From positions 1,178,001 through 1,242,000 of the forward strand of contig NZ_AP027922.1 of the NCBI RefSeq assembly GCF_030296835.1: a stretch of 64,000 nt of DNA. Direction: 5' to 3'. The stretch is from Pseudoalteromonas sp. MM1 (GTDB lineage Bacteria > Pseudomonadota > Gammaproteobacteria > Enterobacterales > Alteromonadaceae). This document shows, in pieces, positions 53,453 through 63,647 of the stretch. A program made the translations under genes and the position numbers. Below the pieces are notes generated by a model. That model had not been told where the DNA came from. It searched no databases and saw nothing but the letters and a program-made list of their open reading frames with translations. The first letter of the stretch is position 1. Each line of letters opens with the position of its first letter.

Positions 53453-54730
53453 ATGTCGAAATTTGACTTGCGTGTTTTAACTATTTCTTCTGTTTGTTTT
53501 TTGAGTATTTCAGTTGTTGGTTGCGGTAGCTCAGGGTCAAAAAGTGAGCCTGTTAATGCATTGGTAGTAGCACAGAGCGCGGCAGTAATTAGTGGTGAAA
53601 TGGCTGTAAGTATTGAAAACACTCGTGATATTGCAATAACAGGAGAGTTATCTATAACCGACGCACAAGCCAGCGAAGCAGTCTTTAACATACAAACCAA
53701 TACCACGACAGCTTATGGTTTATTTAGCTTAACTGAGGAAGGAAATTGGTCATATATGCTTAATAGCGACCATGCTGCTGTGAGTGCGCTAAACGAAAAT
53801 GAAACCTTACTTGATGAAATAACCGTCGCATCGGCAGATGGCACCGAAGCGAAAGTGTCTATCAGCATTATAGGCACTGCACGGGGTGATGATTTTACAG
53901 CAACAGAAGAAACAACCCTCAATGCCGATGGCGAAAACATAGGACTAAGCGCCTATAACTTAATTGAAAATGTGTTTGGAGAAGGGTCAATAGAATCACC
54001 TGATATGTACAGCGGAAATCATCAAGATGTTGTGCATATTATTGAAGATACTGACTCAATAGTAGGTAACCACTTTGTATTTTTAGCGCATCGCGATGAA
54101 GACCAAGATAAAGACAAAGGCGCAACCGACCGCCAGCGCAACGAAATTAAATCATATGACAAATCACCCGCAGCAACACTTGCGTTTAAAGACGAAACAG
54201 TACAGTACTATTGGAAGTTTAAAGTCTCTAGCGAACTTGAGCTAAGTAGTAAATTCAGTCATTTTTTTCAAATAAAAGCTCGCAATGACAGCAACGATAA
54301 TACCAATGGCAACGACGACCAGCCTATTATTACGCTCTCTGGGGCACAAAAAAACAGTACAGGTGATCAGTTGCAAGTACGTTATAGCGCAGGCTTTGAC
54401 GAAAACGGTAACAGCACGGGGCTTGATAAAAACTTGATCGAAACTGACTGGTCACTTATTACTGATGAATGGGTAGCAGTATTCGTACAAGCCACTTTTA
54501 GTGAAGCGGGGCAATTTGAAATGACCCTAAGGCGCTTAAGTGACAACGAAGAGCTATTTAGCATTAGCGAGCAAAACATAGATATGTGGCGTGGCTTTAG
54601 CGATGATGACTTTGCCCGTCCTAAATGGGGTATCTATCGTTCAATAGTCGAAACCGATAGCCTTCGCGCTGAAGAAGAGCAGGTACGGTTTGCTGATTTT
54701 GTGATTAAAAAAGGCGTTTTAGCGCAGTGA
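53453..54730 (+). CDS. Secreted lipoprotein with beta-jelly-roll lyase-like domain
   Basis: Protein of 425 residues. Lipoprotein signal with SISVVGC, Cys about residue 24, followed by a Ser/Gly linker. Residues about 40-140 look like a VCBS/cadherin-type beta repeat (GLFSLTEEGNWSYMLNSDHAAVSALNENETLLD). The rest resembles polysaccharide lyases of the concanavalin fold: DRQRNEIKSY, YYWKFKVSSEL, FSHFFQIKAR, WGIYRSI and VRFADFVI. The substrate and exact family (PL7, PL13 or PL20-like) are not settled. The ATG at 53453 is preferred to an upstream TTG. No CAZyme or SusCD-type genes are nearby. Confidence 0.65.
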   Translation: MSKFDLRVLTISSVCFLSISVVGCGSSGSKSEPVNALVVAQSAAVISGEMAVSIENTRDIAITGELSITDAQASEAVFNIQTNTTTAYGLFSLTEEGNWSYMLNSDHAAVSALNENETLLDEITVASADGTEAKVSISIIGTARGDDFTATEETTLNADGENIGLSAYNLIENVFGEGSIESPDMYSGNHQDVVHIIEDTDSIVGNHFVFLAHRDEDQDKDKGATDRQRNEIKSYDKSPAATLAFKDETVQYYWKFKVSSELELSSKFSHFFQIKARNDSNDNTNGNDDQPIITLSGAQKNSTGDQLQVRYSAGFDENGNSTGLDKNLIETDWSLITDEWVAVFVQATFSEAGQFEMTLRRLSDNEELFSISEQNIDMWRGFSDDDFARPKWGIYRSIVETDSLRAEEEQVRFADFVIKKGVLAQ

Positions 54731-54746
54731 TTTATAATTCAGTATG

Positions 54747-54785
54747 AAAAAAAGCCCTTAGCAATTTAATTGCTAAGGGCTTTTT
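54747..54785. terminator. Bidirectional terminator between the lyase-like gene and lipA
   Basis: AAAAAGCCCTTAGCAAT / ATTGCTAAGGGCTTTTT, a 17-bp near-continuous stem with A and T runs on both sides. Confidence 0.92.
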
Positions 54786-54805
54786 AAATGCGTTTTAAAA
54801 AGTAA

Positions 54806-55771
54806 TTATTTTACTTCTTTACCTGCAGCCTGTTGGTCAGCGTGATAGCTCGAACGAACAAATGGGCCAGAGGCAGCATGCGTAAAGCCAATCTCATCAG
54901 CGTAGGCTTTTAGTGCATCAAACTCCGCTGGTGGCACGTAACGTTTAACTGGCAAGTGATGCTTAGAAGGCTGTAAGTATTGGCCAACAGTAAGCATATC
55001 AACGTTATGGGCACGTAAGTCGCGAAGTACTTCTTCTATTTCGCTAATTTCTTCACCTAGGCCAACCATTAAGCCAGATTTAGTTTTTACCTCTGGGTGC
55101 GCTTCTTTAAAGCGACGAAGTAACTCTAATGACCATTTGTAGTCGGCACCCGGGCGCGCAAGCTTGTACAAACGCGGCGCTGTTTCTAAGTTGTGGTTAA
55201 ACACATCAGGTGGTGTCTCAATTAAAATTTCAAGAGCACGGTCCATACGACCACGAAAATCTGGCACTAAAATTTCGATGGTAATGGTTGGGTTGTGCTT
55301 ACGGATTTCGCGAATACAATCGGCAAAATGCTGTGCGCCGCCATCACGTAAATCATCACGGTCAACCGAGGTAATCACCACGTAGCTAAGCTTCATGTCT
55401 TTAATTGTTAGTGCAAGCTTCTCAGGCTCTGCTGCATCAGGTTTTAATGGGCGACCATGGGCAACATCACAAAATGGGCAACGACGAGTACAAATAGCAC
55501 CTAAAATCATAAAGGTAGCAGTACCGTGGTTAAAACACTCAGAAAGGTTAGGGCACGAGGCCTCTTCACATACTGAGTGTAAGCCGTGCTTACGCATAGC
55601 TTGTTTTATACCATCAATACGCTCAGTAGATTTTGGTAAGCGAATTTTAAGCCACTCGGGCTTGCGCAACATTTCAGTTTTTTCTGTAGGTAAAACTTTA
55701 ACGGGGATCAACGCCATTTTTTCTGCGTCGCGTAGTTTTACACCTGGTTCCATTTTGACTGGTTTATTCAT
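54806..55771 (-). CDS. lipA: Lipoyl synthase
   Basis: Radical-SAM enzyme of 321 residues that inserts two sulfurs into octanoyl groups on lipoyl domains. The auxiliary cluster cysteines are in [12 protein letters not shown] and the radical-SAM CxxxCxxC is in [13 protein letters not shown]. Further blocks are [12 protein letters not shown] and [10 protein letters not shown]. The start overlaps the lipB stop by 4 nt, so the pathway genes are translationally coupled, lipB first. Confidence 0.98.
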   Translation of the reverse strand: MNKPVKMEPGVKLRDAEKMALIPVKVLPTEKTEMLRKPEWLKIRLPKSTERIDGIKQAMRKHGLHSVCEEASCPNLSECFNHGTATFMILGAICTRRCPFCDVAHGRPLKPDAAEPEKLALTIKDMKLSYVVITSVDRDDLRDGGAQHFADCIREIRKHNPTITIEILVPDFRGRMDRALEILIETPPDVFNHNLETAPRLYKLARPGADYKWSLELLRRFKEAHPEVKTKSGLMVGLGEEISEIEEVLRDLRAHNVDMLTVGQYLQPSKHHLPVKRYVPPAEFDALKAYADEIGFTHAASGPFVRSSYHADQQAAGKEVK

Positions 55772-56421
55772 TCGTTTTCAAACCCTTCAGTATGCTTAAC
55801 CTGTGTTGCATTAAGCTTCTTTATCATGTGTTTTACCAGCCCTTCACCTGCTTGCGCTAAGTTTTGAGGGCCGTTTAATTCTTTCGTTTGCACCATGTTC
55901 ATGCCAGCATAACCACACGGGTTGATGCGTAAAAACGGGCTTAAGTCCATGTTAACATTTAATGCTAATCCATGAAACGAGCAACCACGACGAACACGTA
56001 ATCCTAATGATGCAATTTTACTGTCGTTAACGTAAACACCGGGTGCATCAGCTTTTGCGTAAGCATCAATGTCGTATTCAGCAAGCGATTCAATGATGCA
56101 CTCTTCAAGCCAAGTAACAAGTTCACGTACACCAATTTTTAAGCGGCGCAAGTTAAATAATACATACATCATTTGTTGGCCGGGGCCGTGGTAAGTAACT
56201 TGCCCACCACGGTCTACTTTAATGACTTCTATGTCACCAGGGGCGAGTAAATGCTCATCTTTACCAGCTTGGCCTTGGGTAAAAACGCTGTCGTGTTCAA
56301 CGAGCCAAATTTCGTCTGGCGAATTTTCATCACGGGTATCGGTATAAGCCTGCATTTTTTGCCAAATTGGCATATAACGCTGACGCCCAAGTTGGCGAAC
56401 TATTAAGGTGTTTTCTATCAA
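55768..56421 (-). CDS. lipB: Octanoyltransferase LipB
   Basis: Transfers octanoate from acyl carrier protein to lipoyl domains, ahead of LipA. Protein of 217 residues with [19 protein letters not shown], the [20 protein letters not shown] block holding the catalytic Cys-Lys region, and CGYAGMNM. Normal length. It lies 17 bp downstream of ybeD on the same strand. Confidence 0.97.
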   Translation of the reverse strand: MIENTLIVRQLGRQRYMPIWQKMQAYTDTRDENSPDEIWLVEHDSVFTQGQAGKDEHLLAPGDIEVIKVDRGGQVTYHGPGQQMMYVLFNLRRLKIGVRELVTWLEECIIESLAEYDIDAYAKADAPGVYVNDSKIASLGLRVRRGCSFHGLALNVNMDLSPFLRINPCGYAGMNMVQTKELNGPQNLAQAGEGLVKHMIKKLNATQVKHTEGFENE

Positions 56422-56438
56422 AACAGAGTTACCCGCAT

Positions 56439-56717
56439 TTAAAGCATGTGGCGTACGTCATCAATGCTGCTGATCACGTTGTAAATTTCTTCAATGTGTT
56501 TGCCGCTAGTAACAGTTGCTACAAGGGTTACAGACTCATAATTACCTTTACTGCTAGGCTTAACTTTTGGTGCGTAGTCACCCGGTGCAATAGGTTGTAA
56601 TTTAGCTAAAATTTGCTCCGTTAAGTTTACGTTTGCTAAACCCATAACTTTAAACGTGAACGGACATGGGTACTCTAAGTACTCATCAAATTTAGTATCT
56701 TTAACAGGTTGAACCAC
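56439..56717 (-). CDS. ybeD: YbeD family (DUF493) protein
   Basis: Protein of 92 residues with an ACT-like fold. It has [20 protein letters not shown] and [29 protein letters not shown]. The family sits between dacA and lipB in many gammaproteobacteria, including E. coli. Its function is unknown, with a regulatory role suspected. It is separated from dacA by a terminator, so it is probably the first gene of the ybeD-lipB-lipA unit. Confidence 0.94.
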   Translation of the reverse strand: MVQPVKDTKFDEYLEYPCPFTFKVMGLANVNLTEQILAKLQPIAPGDYAPKVKPSSKGNYESVTLVATVTSGKHIEEIYNVISSIDDVRHML

Positions 56718-56827
56718 GACGGTGACTCCTCAAACAAAAGTGTTGGCTGTATGCGAAAACGCTAAGCGTGAACTGACAGGTTTTGGTAATCCTGCATATA
56801 TGGGGCGCATTCTAGCATTTTTCAAGC

Positions 56828-56856
56828 AAAAAAAAACGCCTCATAACAGAGGCGCT
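56828..56856 (-). terminator. Terminator of dacA
   Basis: On the minus strand, GCGCCTC-tgttat-GAGGCG is followed by nine T residues, 40 bp beyond the dacA stop. Confidence 0.88.
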
Positions 56857-56895
56857 TTGTTAAACAACCCAACGACTGTGGGGTTATTTTTACGT

Positions 56896-58065
56896 TTACA
56901 TAATTTGTAAACGTAAGTAGTCGTAAATTTTGCTAAAGAAGCTGCCTTCTTCCACTTCTTCGAGTGTAACTAGTGGGTATTGTGCAATGTCTTCGCCCTC
57001 TAGTTGTAAAAATAAAGTACCTACTTTAGTGCCTTTCGCTAATGGTGCTTCAAGTGTGTTGTCTAGCTCAAAGTTAGCTTTAAGGTTTTTATGTTGGCCA
57101 CGTGGAATAGTAATTGGCGTATCTTCTAAAATACCTAACGATACGTTTTCTTTGTTACCCATCCAAATGCGTTGCTCTGCAAAGCTATCGCCAGCTTTGT
57201 AAGGTGTTATTGTTTCAAAAAAGCGAAAGCCGTAGTTAAGTAGTTTTTTGCTTTCTACTTTACGTGCGCGTTCGCTTGATGTGCCCATAACAACGGCAAT
57301 TAAACGCATGTCGTTTTTAGTTGCAGACGTTACTAAGCTGTATCCTGCTTCTGATGTATGACCCGTTTTAATGCCATCAACATCTAGGCTTTCATCCCAT
57401 AACAAAGAGTTACGGTTATATTGCTTAATACCGTTGTAAGTAAATGACTTTTGTTTATAAAGTGCGTACTCATCTGGTACATCACGAATAAGAGCAGCGC
57501 CGAGCGTTGCCATATCACGTGGGGTAGTGTAATGCTCGTCTGTATCTAGGCCGTGGCTGTTAATAAAGTGGCTGTTACTCATGCCTAATTTAGCAGCATG
57601 GGCATTCATTAAATCAGCAAAGGCGCTTTCGCTACCTGCAATGTGCTCAGCCATGGCTACGCACGCATCATTACCTGATTGAATAATAATACCGTGGTTA
57701 AGCTCATCAACACTTATTTGCTTACCTACTTCAATAAACATTTTTGACGACTCAGGGAAGTTTTTAGCCCAGGCTTTTTCGCTTACTGTAACCATATCGG
57801 TTGGTGCAATATTACCGGCGTTAATTTCGGTACCAATTACATAACTGGTCATCATTTTAGTTAAGCTTGCTGGGGCTAGCTTTGTATCAGCTTCGCCTTC
57901 GGCAATTACTTTACCCGTTGTAAAGTCTACTAAAAAATAACCTTTTGCATTAATTTGAGGTGGTGCCGGAATGATTTGGGCGCTGGCTGAAAATACGGCG
58001 GCTGTGCAAACTAAGCCGCATACACCTTTGAGGATTTTATGTTTAATTGATTTCATCATACTCAT
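56896..58065 (-). CDS. dacA: D-alanyl-D-alanine carboxypeptidase (PBP5/6 type)
   Basis: Periplasmic penicillin-binding protein of 389 residues that trims the terminal D-Ala of peptidoglycan pentapeptides. It has a signal peptide (cleaved after SASA), active-site SxxK in APASLTKMM, SGN in IIQSGNDAC, KTG in GIKTGHTSEAG, a PBP5 C-terminal beta domain, and a final amphipathic helix (FFSKIYDYLRLQIM) for membrane attachment. Three nearby ATG codons (58065, 58059, 58056) make the exact start uncertain. About 300 bp without a gene separate it from rlpA. Confidence 0.96.
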   Translation of the reverse strand: MSMMKSIKHKILKGVCGLVCTAAVFSASAQIIPAPPQINAKGYFLVDFTTGKVIAEGEADTKLAPASLTKMMTSYVIGTEINAGNIAPTDMVTVSEKAWAKNFPESSKMFIEVGKQISVDELNHGIIIQSGNDACVAMAEHIAGSESAFADLMNAHAAKLGMSNSHFINSHGLDTDEHYTTPRDMATLGAALIRDVPDEYALYKQKSFTYNGIKQYNRNSLLWDESLDVDGIKTGHTSEAGYSLVTSATKNDMRLIAVVMGTSSERARKVESKKLLNYGFRFFETITPYKAGDSFAEQRIWMGNKENVSLGILEDTPITIPRGQHKNLKANFELDNTLEAPLAKGTKVGTLFLQLEGEDIAQYPLVTLEEVEEGSFFSKIYDYLRLQIM

Positions 58066-58364
58066 TAATGGTTAAAGTTAAAAATTCGCGTTATGTTCAT
58101 CTTATACCCAAACTAACCCAAGATGCGAGCATCGTTGGTATTAAAAACAACTTAGGCAAGGCATTGATTGTCTATAATAGTCACTCTATTGTTCAAATCA
58201 ATAACGCAGTCTTCATCGTTTTTAAACCGACGCTAGCACGTTTTACTAGCACTTACTCTCTGTGATGCTCTTTTTAAAAGGGCCAACCATTTAAAAAGTA
58301 ACACCTAGATTTAAGCCCCTGCGCAACGCTTAACTTGCACCTTGGGATGGTTTAGTTATTAGTC

Positions 58365-59129
58365 TTACTGAGTGTAAAGCAAGAACGCATTTTGAAATTG
58401 GTTTTGTTTTAATTTTTTTAATACATCTTGCGCATGTTGGGCATCTTTAATTGGGCCCAAATGCAAACGGTATATGTTGTCTGCTTTTACTATATTAGTA
58501 GGCACTTGATATTGCAGGCGTAATGTAGAAGCTAATGCCTCAATATTGCTAAGCGTACTACCTGCGGCTACCTGTATATATGTTTTACGTGCAGGAATGC
58601 TGTCGAGCGTAATCGCCTCTAGCTTAACCTTAGCTGTACCGTGAGTGTAATAGCCTAATTTATAAGCAGCAGCATACGAAAGATCTATTATTCTGTCATC
58701 GTGAAACGGCCCTCGGTCGTTTACACGCACAATCACCGATTTATTGTTGGCAGTATTAGTAACACGAACAAAGCTTGGTAGAGGTAAGGTTTTATGCGCA
58801 GCGCTCATGGCAAACATATCGTAAATTTCACCGTTTGAGGTATGGTAGCCATGAAACTTACGGCCGTACCATGAAGCGATCCCTTCTTCTGTGTAGCCTT
58901 TTTCATCAAGCATTGGCGTATAACGCTTACCTAATACTTCGTAAGGGCGACTTGCACTGGCACTTTTTTTAACATCCACCACAACGGCATCTTGCATTTC
59001 AAGTGCGGTAGGTGCACGCAGTGGTGCGGCATCGTGCTCCATATGATAACGGCTATTAGAGCCGCTACTACATGCGCTTAACATAAATATTAAGGCTGAA
59101 ATAAATAACAGCTGGGTAGGCTTATTCAT
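58365..59129 (-). CDS. rlpA: Septal ring lytic transglycosylase RlpA
   Basis: Lipoprotein of 254 residues with the lipobox MLSAC at Cys20. A double-psi beta-barrel domain has GIASWYGRKFHGYHTSNGE, MSAAHKTLPLPSFVRVTN and RVNDRGPFHDDRIIDLS. A C-terminal SPOR domain of about 75 residues (ARKTYIQVAAGS...) would bind denuded glycan at the division site. It overlaps the rodA stop by 1 nt in the elongasome operon. Confidence 0.94.
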   Translation of the reverse strand: MNKPTQLLFISALIFMLSACSSGSNSRYHMEHDAAPLRAPTALEMQDAVVVDVKKSASASRPYEVLGKRYTPMLDEKGYTEEGIASWYGRKFHGYHTSNGEIYDMFAMSAAHKTLPLPSFVRVTNTANNKSVIVRVNDRGPFHDDRIIDLSYAAAYKLGYYTHGTAKVKLEAITLDSIPARKTYIQVAAGSTLSNIEALASTLRLQYQVPTNIVKADNIYRLHLGPIKDAQHAQDVLKKLKQNQFQNAFLLYTQ

Positions 59130-60235
59130 TATTTTAAAAGCATCCTTTTATCTGTCGCAATTGACATAATAATGCCAAAGCCGGCCATTAACGTCACCAT
59201 AGAGGTGCCGCCATAACTAATAAGGGGTAAAGGTACACCCACAACAGGCAACAAGCCCGATACCATGCCTATGTTTACAAAAATATAAACAAAAAAGGTG
59301 AGCGTTAAGGCGCCGGCTAGTAATTTACCAAATGCATCTTGCGCGTTGACCGCAATGTATAAACCGCGGCCAATAATAAACAAGTACAGGCTTAATAAAA
59401 CACATACACCAAATAAGCCAAACTCTTCACTTAATACCGAAAATATAAAGTCGGTATGGCGCTCTGGTAAAAATTCAAGTTGTGATTGCGTACCTTGAAG
59501 CCAACCTTTACCTTCAATACCGCCTGAGCCAATAGCTATTTTAGATTGAATAATATGATACCCCGAGCCAAGCGGGTCACTTTCTGGGTCTAAAAACGTT
59601 AGCACGCGTTGCTTTTGGTAGTCATGCATACCGTAGTGCCAAAATGGCCATGCGGCAAGGGCTACAATTGAGCTTAAAAAGCCAATTAAGCGCCAACTTA
59701 AACCGGATAAAAACAACACAAATATTCCTGAGCTGGCAATCAAAATTGAGGTGCCTAAATCGGGCTGCTCTTTAATTAATAAGGTAGGCAGCATCACTAT
59801 AATAAAGCCAATAATCAGGTGCAATGGGCGAGGGGGAAGTTGATTGCGGCCAATATACCAAGCTACCATCATAGGGACTGCCAGTTTCATTAGCTCTGAG
59901 GGTTGAAACCGCGTAATACCTAGATTTAACCAGCGCTGCGCACCTTTTGAGCTAACCCCAAACAGCAATACGCCCACTAACATTAATAAGCCCACGCAAT
60001 AAAGGGGGATCACTAAGCGTTTAAGTGTCGCAGGGGAGAATTGTGCCAGCACTATCATGCCTATAATAGCGCCGCCCATACGAGTAATATGACGCAGCAT
60101 CATGGCTGAGTCTTGGCCGCTAGCGCTATATACTATGGTGATACTGCCTGCCATCATAAGTAATAAGGCAATCAGTAACGGTAAGTCTAAATGCATGCGC
60201 ATCCATATCGAGCGCTTGTTATGAAGTACGGTCAT
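59129..60235 (-). CDS. mrdB: Peptidoglycan glycosyltransferase RodA (MrdB)
   Basis: SEDS-family glycosyltransferase of 368 residues with about ten membrane helices, working with PBP2 in lateral wall growth. Family blocks are QPSELMKLAVPM, PDLGTSILI, FLDPESDPLGSGYHIIQSKIAIGSGG, FLPERHTDFIFSVLSEEFGL and the C-terminal PLPLISYGGTSMV. Overlaps with mrdA (4 nt) and rlpA (1 nt) show translational coupling. Confidence 0.97.
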   Translation of the reverse strand: MTVLHNKRSIWMRMHLDLPLLIALLLMMAGSITIVYSASGQDSAMMLRHITRMGGAIIGMIVLAQFSPATLKRLVIPLYCVGLLMLVGVLLFGVSSKGAQRWLNLGITRFQPSELMKLAVPMMVAWYIGRNQLPPRPLHLIIGFIIVMLPTLLIKEQPDLGTSILIASSGIFVLFLSGLSWRLIGFLSSIVALAAWPFWHYGMHDYQKQRVLTFLDPESDPLGSGYHIIQSKIAIGSGGIEGKGWLQGTQSQLEFLPERHTDFIFSVLSEEFGLFGVCVLLSLYLFIIGRGLYIAVNAQDAFGKLLAGALTLTFFVYIFVNIGMVSGLLPVVGVPLPLISYGGTSMVTLMAGFGIIMSIATDKRMLLK

Positions 60236-62112
60236 TGCGCGGTATTCCTAGCAAGTTCTATTGGGTTTGCAGCAAAATAATAATCCATCAGCTCGCGCGC
60301 AATGGGGGCACCTACAGAGCTGCCGCCACCGGTGTTTTCAACTACAATAGAAACTACAATTTTAGGGTCGTCATACGGAGCAAAACCAATATAAATCGCG
60401 TTATCGCGTTGGCGCTCTTTTAGTGATTTTGCATCGTAACGCTCACCTTGGGCAATACTCACCACTTGCGCAGTACCTGTTTTACCAGCAGGATCATAAT
60501 TAGCGCCTTTAAATGCACGGTGTGCAGTTCCTGTTACTTTTTTTACGGTATTGTGCATGGCATCGAGAGCGATACGCCAGTTATCTGGGTTGTTAAGTAC
60601 TACCGGCGGTTTTTCTTCGTTATTAATTTGCGACACTTGATCTTCTTTTTTGGCCACTTGCGCTAAATGCGGCGGGTGGTTTATGCCTTTATTAACTAAT
60701 ATATTAGTCGCGTTAGCAATTTGAATCGGGGTAGCTGTCCAGTAGCCTTGGCCAATCCCCACAGAAATTGTGTCGCCACGCCACCACGACTCTTTAAAGC
60801 GACCTTCTTTCCACTCTTTTGAGGGCAATATGGCCGTGGTTTCTTCGTGTATGTCTATTCCGGATAAGTCACCAAAGCCAAAGCGTGCCATAAAATTACT
60901 AATTTTTGTAATGCCTAAGCGGTAAGCTGCATCATAAAAGTAAGTATCGCACGACTCTTCAATCGCTTTGTAAACATCTACGTGGCCGTGACCCCAGCGT
61001 TTCCAATCGCGCCATTTATGTTCAACATTCGGTATTTGAAAAAAACCAGGGTCCCACACCGAAGTACTTTCACTGACAATGTTTTCTTCAAGTGCCAGTA
61101 TGGCCATATGCGGTTTTACTGTGGAAGCCGGTGCATAGCGCCCTTGAGTGGCACGGTTAATAAGGGGGCGGTCGGGGTTTAGCAGCGCTTTATAATCTTT
61201 GCTGCTAATACCGTGTACAAATAAATTAGGGTCGTAACTTGGGTTTGAATAAAGTGCTAATACGCCACCGTCTTTGGCATCCATTACTACAACCGCGCCA
61301 CGCATATCTTTAAGCGCATGTTGGGCTATTTGCTGTAAACCTATATCTAAAGTAAGTACTAAATCACTGCCCGGCTGCGGGGGAGTCATACTTAACGTAC
61401 GAATAACACGGCCGCGGTTATTTACTTCAACGCGCTGCGAACCCACTTGGCCATGCAAAAGTTGCTCGTAATATTTCTCTATACCAAGCTTACCAATATC
61501 GTGCGTAGCGCGGTAATTTGTAGCTTGGTCTTCTTGCTCTAGCTTATTAAGCTCTTTGCGGTTTAATTTTGCAACGTAGCCTAGCGCATGGGTGAGCGTG
61601 TCGCCATACGGGTAAAAGCGTGCAAGGCGGGCTTCAATACTAAAACCAGGAAATTTATGCTGATTAACCGCAAATTTGGCTACTTCGGTTTCATCTAAGC
61701 GGGCTTTTAACACTTGTGATTTAAAGCGCCGTGTATGCTTTATGTTATCGATAAAGTCTTTTTTTTGCGGCTCGGTAATTGTAATTATTTTACTAACTTG
61801 CTCGAGTGACTCAGCTAAATCGTCAACCTCTTCAGGAATAACCTCAAGGTTATAAACGGGTTTGTTTTCAGCAAGCAGCACACCGTTGCGGTCGTAAATG
61901 AGGCCACGGTTTGGTGCAATAGGAATTACTTTAATGCGGTTATCGTTAGAGCGGGTTTGGTAGTCGGCGTGCTCTTCTACCTGAATGGTATAGAGGTTAG
62001 AGAGCAAAATTGCCACTAAGCCTAAAACAAAAATAAAACCCACAAATGCGCGCCGTGCAAATAAGTTTGCCTCAGCGGAGTGGTCGCGTATTGTGGGTCT
62101 TTGCTTAATCAT
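60232..62112 (-). CDS. mrdA: Penicillin-binding protein 2 (PBP2, MrdA)
   Basis: Elongation-specific transpeptidase of 626 residues. One N-terminal membrane helix (FVGFIFVLGLVAILLSNLY), a pedestal domain with NRGLIYDRNGVLLAEN, then the transpeptidase domain with STVKP as SxxK, SCD as the SxN-like motif, and KTGTAQ. Length and context with rodA and rlpA are diagnostic. It begins 9 bp after rlmH. Confidence 0.97.
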   Translation of the reverse strand: MIKQRPTIRDHSAEANLFARRAFVGFIFVLGLVAILLSNLYTIQVEEHADYQTRSNDNRIKVIPIAPNRGLIYDRNGVLLAENKPVYNLEVIPEEVDDLAESLEQVSKIITITEPQKKDFIDNIKHTRRFKSQVLKARLDETEVAKFAVNQHKFPGFSIEARLARFYPYGDTLTHALGYVAKLNRKELNKLEQEDQATNYRATHDIGKLGIEKYYEQLLHGQVGSQRVEVNNRGRVIRTLSMTPPQPGSDLVLTLDIGLQQIAQHALKDMRGAVVVMDAKDGGVLALYSNPSYDPNLFVHGISSKDYKALLNPDRPLINRATQGRYAPASTVKPHMAILALEENIVSESTSVWDPGFFQIPNVEHKWRDWKRWGHGHVDVYKAIEESCDTYFYDAAYRLGITKISNFMARFGFGDLSGIDIHEETTAILPSKEWKEGRFKESWWRGDTISVGIGQGYWTATPIQIANATNILVNKGINHPPHLAQVAKKEDQVSQINNEEKPPVVLNNPDNWRIALDAMHNTVKKVTGTAHRAFKGANYDPAGKTGTAQVVSIAQGERYDAKSLKERQRDNAIYIGFAPYDDPKIVVSIVVENTGGGSSVGAPIARELMDYYFAANPIELARNTAQ

Positions 62113-62121
62113 AACAAGGCG

Positions 62122-62592
62122 TTACTCGCGATGATAAGGATGGTTGTTATTTAAGCTCCAGCCACGGTATAGGCTTTCGGCAACAATAATACGCACTAAA
62201 GGGTGCGGTAACGTTAAGTTAGATAACGACCATTTTTGCTCAGAGGCGGCAATGCACTCAGGGGCTAACCCTTCTGGGCCGCCAATAAGTAAACTTACGT
62301 CGCGGCCATCGAGCTGCCACTTTTCCATATTTTTAGCAAGCTGGTGAGTATCAAGTGGTTTACCTGTTACCTCTAGGGTAACAATGCGATTGCCTTTTGG
62401 AATAGCGGCTAAGGTTTTTTCACCTTCGGTGTGCAAAATGCGTTTAATATCGGCATTTTTACCGCGTTTACCGGCCGGAATTTCTATTAACTCAAGCGCC
62501 ATATCTTTAGGAAAACGGCGTTGGTACTCTGCAAATCCGGTTTCTACCCACGCTGGCATTTTTGTGCCAACGGCAATCATTTGTATTTTCAC
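62122..62592 (-). CDS. rlmH: 23S rRNA (pseudouridine1915-N3)-methyltransferase RlmH
   Basis: SPOUT-class methyltransferase of 156 residues. [20 protein letters not shown] at the start, [12 protein letters not shown] in the knotted SAM-binding region, and the C-terminal [29 protein letters not shown] are nearly identical across bacteria. It modifies assembled 70S ribosomes. It lies between rsfS and mrdA, as in E. coli. Confidence 0.98.
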   Translation of the reverse strand: MKIQMIAVGTKMPAWVETGFAEYQRRFPKDMALELIEIPAGKRGKNADIKRILHTEGEKTLAAIPKGNRIVTLEVTGKPLDTHQLAKNMEKWQLDGRDVSLLIGGPEGLAPECIAASEQKWSLSNLTLPHPLVRIIVAESLYRGWSLNNNHPYHRE

Positions 62593-62628
62593 GTATTACT
62601 TCCAAGCTCAATTAAAAAATAGTGGCGC

Positions 62629-62946
62629 TTAGCCCCACAGTTTTTCTAGATCGTAATAGCTACGTGCGTGATCTTGCATCACGTGTACAACTACATCACC
62701 TAAATCTACCAGTACCCATTCGCCTTCGTCTTGACCTTCGTAACCTAAAGGTTCTTCACCAGCGTGGCGAGCTTCTTTTGCTACGTTATCAGCAATTGAT
62801 TGCACATGGCGCTTAGAAGTACCCGAACACACAACCATGTAATCGGTAATGTCTGAGCTGTCGCGTACGTCTAGTTGTACCACGTCGCGTGCTTTCATAT
62901 CGTCAATTTTGTCTAGTGCAAAGGCAAGTAGTTGTTTCGAATCCAA
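62629..62946 (-). CDS. rsfS: Ribosomal silencing factor RsfS
   Basis: Protein of 105 residues that binds ribosomal protein L14 and blocks subunit joining in starvation. The family pattern is KARDVVQLDVRDSSDITDYMVVCSGTSKRHVQSIADNV followed by GEWVLVDLGDVVVHVMQDHAR and YDLEKLWG at the end. It lies downstream of nadD, the conserved position. Confidence 0.97.
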   Translation of the reverse strand: MDSKQLLAFALDKIDDMKARDVVQLDVRDSSDITDYMVVCSGTSKRHVQSIADNVAKEARHAGEEPLGYEGQDEGEWVLVDLGDVVVHVMQDHARSYYDLEKLWG

Positions 62947-63000
62947 GGTATTGTCTCAATTTTAAATTTAATAGCGTGCATTTTAACATGCTAGGGGGTT

Positions 63001-63636
63001 TTAATCACCACTTTGATAGAGCTGGTGTTGCTCAATGTAGTGACTCACAGAATCAGGTAATAGTTCATTATTTTTATTGGTTTTTTTTAATTGCTCTCGA
63101 ATAGAACTTGAAGCCGCATCGAGGGTTTCACCCGGTAAAAAATACAACTTACCAAATGGTGTGTATTCAAGGTGCTGTGCATCGTTAGTTTGGGCATTTA
63201 ACATATACGTTTTTAGTGCAGGGCGCGGGCTACATAATTGCCCCGGGCGTTGGTATACAACAATATGGCAAAGCTGTGTAATGGTCTGCCATTCGTACCA
63301 TTTGTCGAGGTTATTAAACGAGTCCATGCCCATTAAAAAAAGAACTGGCGTATTTGGGTGCTCAGCTCTGAGTTCTTGCAAGCTTAATAACGAGTACGAG
63401 GGGCCGGTACGATTAAGCTCTCTTAAATCAAGTGCAAAATGAGGATAAGGAGCTATAGCGGCATTAAGCATATTAATACGGTGCGCTGTACTTATACCCG
63501 GCGCAGCTTTGTGCGCGGGCAGTGCACAGGGCATAAAGTACAACGTAGTTAAGTTAAATGTATTTACACACTGCGTAGCCATATTTAAGTGGCCTAAATG
63601 CACGGGGTCGAAGGTGCCGCCAAAAATTGCAATCAT
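63001..63636 (-). CDS. nadD: Nicotinate-nucleotide adenylyltransferase
   Basis: Converts nicotinate mononucleotide and ATP to deamido-NAD in NAD synthesis. Protein of 211 residues with the nucleotidyltransferase motif GGTFDPVHLGHLN at the start, LFLMGMDSFNNLDKWYEW in the middle, and the C-terminal ISSSIRE-like motif seen as ASSSIREQL. It starts 11 bp after the holA stop. Confidence 0.97.
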   Translation of the reverse strand: MIAIFGGTFDPVHLGHLNMATQCVNTFNLTTLYFMPCALPAHKAAPGISTAHRINMLNAAIAPYPHFALDLRELNRTGPSYSLLSLQELRAEHPNTPVLFLMGMDSFNNLDKWYEWQTITQLCHIVVYQRPGQLCSPRPALKTYMLNAQTNDAQHLEYTPFGKLYFLPGETLDAASSSIREQLKKTNKNNELLPDSVSHYIEQHQLYQSGD

Positions 63637-63647
63637 GTTAAAAATCT

